Shown: positions 57,180 through 64,000 of the stretch, in pieces
Position numbering within the stretch: position 1 is the first letter of the stretch
Layout of the letters: each line of letters starts with the position of its first letter
From: Larix kaempferi
Taxonomy: Eukaryota; Streptophyta; Pinopsida; Pinales; Pinaceae
DNA: 64,000 bases
Reading direction: 5' to 3'
Assembly: GCA_027924585.1 (NCBI GenBank)
Contig: BSBM01000372.1
Span: 9,221,001 to 9,285,000 of the forward strand
The notes under the pieces: generated by a model
Seen by the model: only the letters and a program-made list of their open reading frames with translations
Database searches by the model: none
What the model was told of the DNA's origin: nothing
Program-made: the position numbers and the translations under genes

Positions 57180-60100
57180 TGTTGTGGCCATAACAAATCC
57201 CATGCTTAACTGAAGCACAGGAGCCCCATTTCTAAATAAACGCAAAATCGTTTGGGTAAGTTCTTTCTAAATACCAAATCCTGAAGACCCCTTACCCATG
57301 ATTTTGGTCTTCCTGTTTGCCAAATTTTTTATTGCTCTTCATAAGTGTTTCGGTCTGGAGAAAACCTTAATTTTTTAGTGTTTTGTTGTTTATTTATTCC
57401 AACCCAAAACCCGACAGTTTGCGCACCCGAAACCAGACAGTTGCAGGTTGCGGGATTCCATTTCTCTTTGTTTTCCGGTTATGTCAACCCAAAACCCGAT
57501 AGTTTCGGGTTGCGGATTCTTCCTTTTAATAATTCTGGGATATCCTATCCTGAAACCCGAAACCTGAAACCCGCTATTGCGGCTTTCGGCTTTCGGGACT
57601 TCATTTTATTTTTATCATTTTTGTGTGTTCTCGAAACCCGAAACCCGACAATGTCACATTTCGGGATTCAAGAAAAGGTTTCGCTTTTGTTTACTATTAT
57701 TATGTTTCCAAAACCCGAACCCCGAATTTCGGGTTGCGGCTTTCAGGAATTTGTTTTGCATCTTTCTTTTGGATTGCGATCCCGAAACCCGAACCCGACC
57801 TTTCGGGTTGCGGCTTTCGGGAATTACTTTTCTCGTTATGTTTTGCAAGTGTGCAATCCCGGAACCCGAACCCGACTTTTTCGGGTTGCGTATTTTGGGA
57901 ACCTTATTTAAATTTTGTGAATAAAGCACCAACGGCTCGATCCCAAATCCCGATTCGGGTAATCTGAGTCGTTCATCCATTCCAATCGCATAGTCAGTAT
58001 TTCGTCTTGTAAGTTCGATAAATAAGGGTTTTTCTATTTTTCTTTTATCATTTCTACTATCGAAATTACTGCGTTGTGCTGATTTTTACTGCGATTTTGG
58101 TTGCTAAGGGTCGCTATTACCGGCTTTTTAGTTATTTGGGTTGGGTTGTTGCCGTTGCTGCATTATGCGTTCAGTAGTTTGGTTGTTTTGGATTCAGTAA
58201 TGACCTTCTTCTGTTGTTTGATTGGACTCTGCAAGGATTTGTAAATTATACCCTTTAGTCTCTCAGGAGTCCCTTTGGTCGTTCTGTTAAATCGACGATC
58301 TGGATCCGGTTTGACAGGTGAACTTAGGTTGCCATGTTTGAACGTGCTAAACTCCTTGTCTTCGTCTTTTTGTAGTCATCTCTCTCGCCATAATTTCTGT
58401 TTTCCTCCCAATTTTAGAGTCATGATTATTGATGTGATTAGATTTGTAATTATGAGCTTTCAAATCTAGTGTAAGTCATGCGAGTCTCGATTGGATTTGT
58501 ACTTTCACATGGATCCAGATCTGGTTAACACATGTTATAGCTCTTTTCGTTATAGTCTGAATGATTGTAGTGTCCTAATGGTAATAATTTGATCATTACG
58601 ACTAGTTCTGCTCAATCATTACCATCCTTGCAGTTGGCCTTAAATTGGTAACAAACATAAAACCTTTAGTTCGTCCTCTGTAGTCTTTAAGAGGAAAATT
58701 TGCATGTTGATGTTGTAAGTTTCTTCTTGACGCATTTTGTGTGAGAAACATGCAGATAGGAAATCAATCCCTTGATGCATGTTTTGAAGATGTAGAACTT
58801 CAGCCGTTACTATATCAAGAACCTATGCCACCACCTTTTGATACAGGTATCCCTAATGTGAGCAGCAATAGAGAAGAAGAAGATTCTGAAGCTCTATTTG
58901 TCTGCGTGTAGCTCGTCAAGAAGAAGGAAAAGAAATATCCTGAAGAGCCGATTGATAAAGATGATACTGTTATACGAGATTTTATAATTAATGAAGAACC
59001 TGATTTTCCACCAACTCCTTCTGAGGTGGACCCCTTGACGGATTTCTCTGTTTTTGAGGATGTTGCTCATAATCCAGAAATTCCCATGGAAGATACTCTA
59101 GAAGCTGAACCGCCCGTTGCTGATACTCATCAATTACGCACTGAATTTTTGATATGTCACAAGGAACTTTTTAATTAGAAGGTGAATCCCTGAAAATCAT
59201 TTAGAGGAAATGTCATTAAAATCATGTAAGTCGGGAAAACGACAAGATTTCTTGGATCCTTAGTAAGATCCGAATTTGTAATCCCTGTTTTTGGGAAAAT
59301 CCCACCTGCACTCTTTTGTAATTTCCTATTTAACGAGCAATGCTTCTCGCAGTTAGGGGTTGGGAATTTTGGAGTTACACATCAGCAGGAGAAGTGACTG
59401 CGATACTATGTTCATCAGAGCTTTTGTAATTTTTGTACAAGACTCTTTTAATACAGTCACGTTATCTTTTGATATTCTTCAAGTTTGGTTGAGAATTGCT
59501 AGTTGTGTTCTTCAGATTGTCATCTATAGTGAATGATGTCATTTTGCAAATTTACGTAATGTATGGATCTATTATATTGGTTTCCTTGTATGACTGATTA
59601 ATGTTGTGAAGTATTTTATTGAGTTTATTCAATATTAATGCTTTATTTATCGATTTCTGCAAATGATTCGTTGCACACAATAATCATGGTTAATTTTTCA
59701 ATTGACAGAATGATTACAGATTGAATCTTGAAAAGGCTTAAGTACTTGAATTATTGTCTTTTAATTTTCATTAATAGATTGTTATTTGAGTTAATAAGTA
59801 ACACATCAAAGACATTTATGTTGAAGGTGGTAATTTACTTGTTCATCATACCTTAAGGTTGATCTACACAATATCAAGCTTTCTTTTTAGAGCAGGACTA
59901 ACTTAGATTAGTTTCCTCTTCTGAAATAGGTTAGCTTATCTTAGCTTTACCATTTTCACACCCTTGTTTTCCTTGATTGGAAAACTGACCTAATTGGTCA
60001 AACCAACAACTCTTAGAGTGCCAGTGGAGGCCGAATATCCGTGGAGGATCACCATACCAAACAGGTTGGGGATAGAACTGCCCTTGCGCAGGGTCTTTCG

Positions 60101-60192
60101 AAGCCTTTCAACTTGGGTTTTCTTCCTCTGTTGGGAGCTTTGGAACTTTTCCAGCACTTTTGCATCTAACCTGCACAACTGAGGCCTCAACA
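57180..60192 (+). repeat. gypsy-2 3' LTR (3013 bp)
   Basis: Pairs with 46716-49735 over its length, including the heptad zone (about 57395-57960) and the acidic open frame. It ends CCTCAACA, followed by cgagc, the right target copy. Confidence 0.93.
58750..59178 (+). pseudogene. LTR-encoded acidic ORF, copy in gypsy-2 3' LTR
   Basis: Partner of 48281-48709: an open start (MQIGNQSLDACFEDVELQ) and the same 429-base length. It has a single nonsense codon, TAG at 58909-58911, where the 5' LTR has CAG. Each LTR copy therefore has one nonsense change at a different CAG, and the ancestral frame was open for 142 codons. Confidence 0.62.
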
Positions 60193-60197
60193 CGAGC

Positions 60198-61520
60198 GAA
60201 GTGTCAAAATTGAAGAACCGCTCCAAGATCTAAAACTTGTTGAGGAAGAAACTGTTGAATTGCCTCGTCTCCAAGAAGAAGATTCGGAAGAAGTTGATGA
60301 AATTTTGTGTTATGATATTTCTGATATTTTATCAGAAATTAATGAACATCAAATATTAGGTTCAGATTCAGATCCAGATGAGCCCCCTCAATTTCCAAAG
60401 TGGGCAGAAAAGACTCTCAATTCTGTTGGTTCTAACATTGGAAATCTTGCAGATCCAAGAATAACTCGAGCAGACTTTCATAGAGTAGGTATGGATATTT
60501 CATATTCTGATCCATTATTGTCTGATTTTCTTTTTTTGATGATAGGTTCAGATCCTAAATCATACTATCATGTCCACCGAGATCCGATATGGCAAACCGC
60601 CATGGATGAAGACTACAATTCTCTTCAGAAAAATGCTACATGGGAGCTAGTTTCTCTTCCACATGGGAGGAAATTAGTTCAATGCAAATGAGTCTACCAA
60701 ACCAAGGTTGTTGCAAATGGATCAACTTGCAAATACAAATCTAGGTTGGTGGAAAAAGGATTTTCACAAGTTCATGGTGTGGACGACACATAAACCTTTG
60801 CACTGGTTGCAAATATAGATTCAATCCTCCAAGTTTTGGCAATTTCCGCATCTAAGCACTGGGAGGTGCACCAAATGGATGTGAAGAGTGCATTTCTTCA
60901 TGGAGATCTTCAGGAAGAGATTTACATGAAGCATCCTGAATGCTACATATCAAATCTGACATTAGTGTGAAGACTGAAGAAATCATTGAATGGTTTAAAA
61001 CATGCCCCAAGAGCTTGGTATGCAACGATGGATTCCTTCCTTCTGTCACAAAATTTTGCAAGATGCAAATTAGATCCAAATGTGTACCTACAACAACATG
61101 AAGGAAATTTGCTGATCATTGTCCTTAATGTTGATGAAATTTTGATTACAGGAAGCATTCTTGCTTCGATCGACAATATAAAAACCGCACTACATCTAAC
61201 ATTCGACATGAGTGATTTAGGCCTGCTGAAGCAATTTCTTGGCTTAGAGATCACTCATAATTTTGATGGGATCACCATATCTCAATCAAAATATGATTCA
61301 AACCTGCTAAACAAGTTTAATATGGCATATTGTAAAGCAGCACCATTCCCATTCCTCTCAGGAATCAGACTTGAGGATGGTGATTCCACACCATTGGTGG
61401 ATTCTACACTTTATCGATAATTGATTGGAAGTCTTTTATACTTGAAACACTCTAGGCATGATATTTATTATGCCGTGAGTGTTGTGTCAAGGTACATACA
61501 ATATCCCCATGAGCTTCACT
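60198..61520 (+). pseudogene. copia-2B linker and reverse transcriptase
   Basis: Right of gypsy-2, the acidic linker (DSEEVDEILCYDISDILSEI) and RT start (YYHVHRDPIWQTAMDEDYNS, WELVSLPHGRKLVQCK) share one frame, better kept than in copy A. RT continues with KHAPRAWYATM and LLIIVLNVDEILITG. The catalytic motif at 61127-61138 is NVDE instead of YVDD. Stops at about 60689, 60792, 60967 and 61417 break it. Confidence 0.9.
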
Positions 61521-62085
61521 AGAAGGCAACCAAAAGAATCTTGCACTATGTGCAGGGTACTAGACATTTTGGCATTCACTATGTTGCAGATTTTGATCTA
61601 GATTTGGTTGGATTCATTGATTCAGATTGGCAGGGTGATAGCATTGATCGGAAGTCCACTTCTGGATATGTTTTCATGATTGGAACAGGGCCTATTTTAT
61701 TGTCAAGCAAAAAGAAGGCCACCATTTCCTTATCTTCAGTAGAGGTAGAGTATCGAGGAGCAGTCAATGCTTGCATTAAGGCAGTTTGGTTGCAGGGTAT
61801 TCTAGAAGAGTTTGATATTGGTAGCACCACTTCTAATGTCATCTTTTTTGAAAATCAGAGTTCTATCATATCGACAGATCCAGTTCAGAGACAGAGGACC
61901 AAGCATATCGAGATCCACATGCACTACATCTGAGAGCTTGTGCATGACAAAACCATTGTACTACAATATTTCCCTACAGAAGAGAAAATTGCAGACATCT
62001 TCACCAAGAGATTCATTGAGAAGAAGTTCTCTTTCCTCTGTTCACTGTTGGGGGTGAGTTCTACTATGGTGAGGATAGATTAGAT
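61521..62085 (+). pseudogene. copia-2B RNase H
   Basis: Reads HYVQGTRHFGIHYVADFDLD, FIDSDWQGDSIDRKSTSGYV, ISLSSVEVEYRGAVNA and FFENQSSII, then EEKIADIFTKRFIEKKFSF. The first Asp region (DSDW) is kept here but damaged in copy A. A small indel near 61865 and a stop at about 61931 break it. Confidence 0.88.
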
Positions 62086-62259
62086 CCTTCATTGTTCAGT
62101 TTGAGGGGGGGGTTTCTTTCCCACTGGGTTTTCCCCTCTTTCCTCACTTAGATTTTTTCTAGCATTTTTGGATTATTTTGTACTGGGTGACCTATGGCCT
62201 TTGTTGCTAGGGTCCTTTTATTATTTTTTACTCCTCCATGAGATTAGCTTCAGGGGGGG

Positions 62260-62939
62260 TGTTGGAACATTTTCCAACCACACATCATTTATTTGATCCT
62301 CATAGCTTAATTTGCCACTTATCCTAAGTATTTTGACTCAATCATGTGCTTACATCATCAGCAGATCACATTTTCAGTAAACTGGGCCTCCTCCTACATT
62401 CTATGAGCCAACTAGGCCATCAACTGACCTCCTCCACCATTCAGGGGGTGATTTACATGACTAATGCACACTACTCAGTCCAACTGACAACGTTTACTAG
62501 TTTATTCATCCAACTGGAGACAAGAAGGCTCCCTACTACATTGGTTCACTTCATCTGGTGATATTTTCACCTACTCTTAAGTTAACTGCAGACATAAAGG
62601 CACCCTCCCATATTTTTGGGAAATCAGTTGAGTTCTGAATCAGTTAGACTCAGTTAGATAGTTTCAGAGTCATTTTGAGTCAGTCCTATGGTAGTTAAGT
62701 GGTTAACTGATGTGCCGAGTGGTGTTAACTTCCAAGTAAGCCACTCTCATGCATTCAATTCGAATGACCACTCTGGAATTCGAATTGCTTGGCTTATTGT
62801 AGCTATTGTTACACATTGTAATGTATCTTCTGAGTATATGACATTATTTTATTGTTGCAAACCTTCTGCAGAGTGTTTTTCATACATTTTGTTGCATGCA
62901 TCTCTAGTAACTGTTGTGCTTGTTCCATAGATATGTTGT
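62260..62939 (+). repeat. copia-2B 3' LTR (680 bp, end missing)
   Basis: Starts TGTTGGAACATTTTCC after the purine tract cagggggg. It ends at ...gatatgttgt and joins block X by the same ttgt overlap as copia-2A. Confidence 0.9.
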
Positions 62940-63482
62940 ATAGCTTGAATCTCAAATATGATATGGATCGTTGGGACAATCAACCCCCTTACTAGGATCA
63001 AATCATGTCACTTTGCACAAATGATCAAGATCTAAAAGAATTATTCGTGCGATGTAATCTTAGAAGTTCATGACAATGCCTGTTGTGTTATGTCTTGATC
63101 ACTTCTTTTAGTGTGAATAGACAAGATCAATTGATTTGACTTGCATGATACAATCTCAGTCGTTTATGATTATGTTCCCCATGATATGTCCCTATCATCT
63201 TATTTTGAAGTAATAGTTAGGATTAAATAATCTAATATACCTGATCAATTCTTGACCATTCGCAACGTGACCCCTCCTATTATGCCCTAGTTATGTTCCT
63301 TTGTGTGAATGGATGTGATTCGTCAGTAGGATTTGTTTGATTTAATCTAGGTTGTTAAATGCATAAATCCAACCTTTAAACTCTAGATTGTTGCACACCA
63401 TCAAATCTAGAGATATTTATCAAAACTGTTCCATCATCCCGTATCTACCATCCGAACTATGAACCCATGGTTTGGAAACCTA
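62936..63482 (+). repeat. 547-bp block X, right copy of locus B
   Basis: Direct repeat of 43777-44323. It runs on into tagacctctattaac as in locus A. Confidence 0.9.
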
Positions 63483-63746
63483 GACCTCTATTAACAAACA
63501 AAATTGAGATTTTTACTAATTTCAAAAAATTTCTTCAATTTTTTCTCAGAATAATCTACCATTCATGTTGATGACCACATGATCTAATCCATGTGATCTA
63601 TCAAAACACCATTTGATGAATTAAACCATGGATCTCTTAGAGGCATTTCATCAAACACTTTATTTGTGAACTCTGATTTCTTCTTGTAACCACTAATTCC
63701 ATCTCATATATCCCCAATGTTGTAACCAAGAGATCTGCTACCACTT

Positions 63747-64000
63747 TGTAATGTCCCCGTGCATCATTTTTACCATAGGATGTGTATTTAGTGATACCTT
63801 TATTCAAAATTTCACCCTATGGAGTCCATTATTCAAATTCCAAACTAATTTAACCTCTCATGAAAGCCAAAATTTAAAGAGTATGGGTGTATATGAATAA
63901 ATATAAAATGCAATGAAATAACAACAATATTCACACACACACACACGCACATCATGCATAAACATTCACACATAACATGAAGCAAACATAATTTGCATAT
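63747..64000 (-). repeat. Start of the minus-strand LTR, copy B (cut by window end)
   Basis: Homologue of 38498-38745: TGTAATGTCCCC edge, then the same text with a (CA)n run near 63932-63948. The primer site next to it (63730-63743) has mutations. The rest of the LTR lies outside the window. Confidence 0.75.

Larger units (their letters stand above)
46716..60192 (+). mobile_element. gypsy-2: Ty3/gypsy (Tat/Athila-like), 13.5 kb
   Basis: Plus-strand gypsy element nested in copia-2B. LTRs of 3020 and 3013 bp begin TGTTG and end CAACA. The 5-bp duplication cgagc lies at 46711-46715 and 60193-60197, and the empty site is seen in copia-2A near 34934. Order: LTR, primer site, gag, protease, extra RNase H-like domain, linker, RT, RNase H, integrase, 1.3-kb non-coding segment, LTR. 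From gag to RT it is a single frame interrupted only by nonsense codons; frameshifts occur in RT/RNase H and integrase. The LTRs differ from each other more than those of gypsy-1. Confidence 0.93.
44324..62939 (+). mobile_element. copia-2B: Ty1/copia element split by gypsy-2
   Basis: The duplicate of copia-2A. 5' LTR, intact primer site, protease and integrase remain left of gypsy-2; linker, RT, RNase H, purine tract and 3' LTR lie right of it. Removing gypsy-2 and one target copy leaves about 5.1 kb, shorter than copia-2A chiefly through an 822-bp gag deletion. It shares the end-trimmed 3' LTR and 547-bp flanks with copia-2A. Confidence 0.92.
42855..64000 (+). repeat. Segmental duplication, copy B (runs off window)
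   Basis: Homologous to 30263-38745 in the same order and orientation. It differs by the gypsy-2 insertion (13.5 kb), an 822-bp deletion in copia gag, small indels and base changes. The left breakpoint at about 42855 abuts the AT-rich spacer. Confidence 0.9.

Noticed and set aside
1-64000. CRISPR array, phage or bacterial gene cluster
   Set aside because: No short spaced direct repeats, no ribosome-binding sites or operon-like gene packing. All recognised coding is plant LTR retrotransposon.

Overview
The window looks like nuclear DNA from a large-genome seed plant. It is AT-rich, I see no intact host gene, and it is built from nested LTR retrotransposons. Their primer sites match plant initiator tRNA-Met and tRNA-Asp. 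The 2.8-3.0 kb LTRs and decayed elements would suit a gymnosperm or another giant plant genome, but the sequence does not settle the lineage. No rRNA, tRNA or CRISPR array was recognised.

Layout: 1-8261 is intergenic DNA with one diverged copy (copy C, 3199-4787) of a local repeat, interrupted by a 454-bp hAT-like MITE. 8262-25667 is a minus-strand Ty1/copia element (copia-1) with 186-bp LTRs. It was split by a 12.0-kb minus-strand Ty3/gypsy element (gypsy-1, 11475-23492) flanked by the 5-bp duplication cattc. 25668-28082 holds microsatellites and a short tandem array. 28083-30505 is a second copy of the local repeat carrying a 1.28-kb hAT-like insertion.

From 30263 on, one locus is present twice in direct orientation (copy A 30263 to at least 38745, copy B 42855 to window end). 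Each copy has a flank, a plus-strand copia element (copia-2A 31734-37690, copia-2B 44324-62939), and then the start of a minus-strand LTR element (PBS plus a 1.4-kb LTR). In both copies the copia element lies between two direct 547-bp copies of the target sequence, not the usual 5-bp duplication. Copy B was later split by a 13.5-kb plus-strand gypsy element (gypsy-2, 46716-60192, duplication cgagc). Between A and B lies a large imperfect palindrome (about 40540-42165) followed by extremely AT-rich DNA.

Both gypsy elements resemble the plant Tat/Athila side of Ty3/gypsy: long LTRs, a single gag-pol frame, and a second RNase H-like domain between protease and reverse transcriptase. Each also carries a sense-strand reading frame inside its LTRs: about 485 codons in gypsy-1, upstream of a TATA box, and 142 codons in gypsy-2. 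These LTR-borne proteins are the best candidates for something little described. All gag-pol frames are broken, so every element here is dead as it stands; the gypsy catalytic motifs survive, while copia-2 has lost its reverse transcriptase active site.
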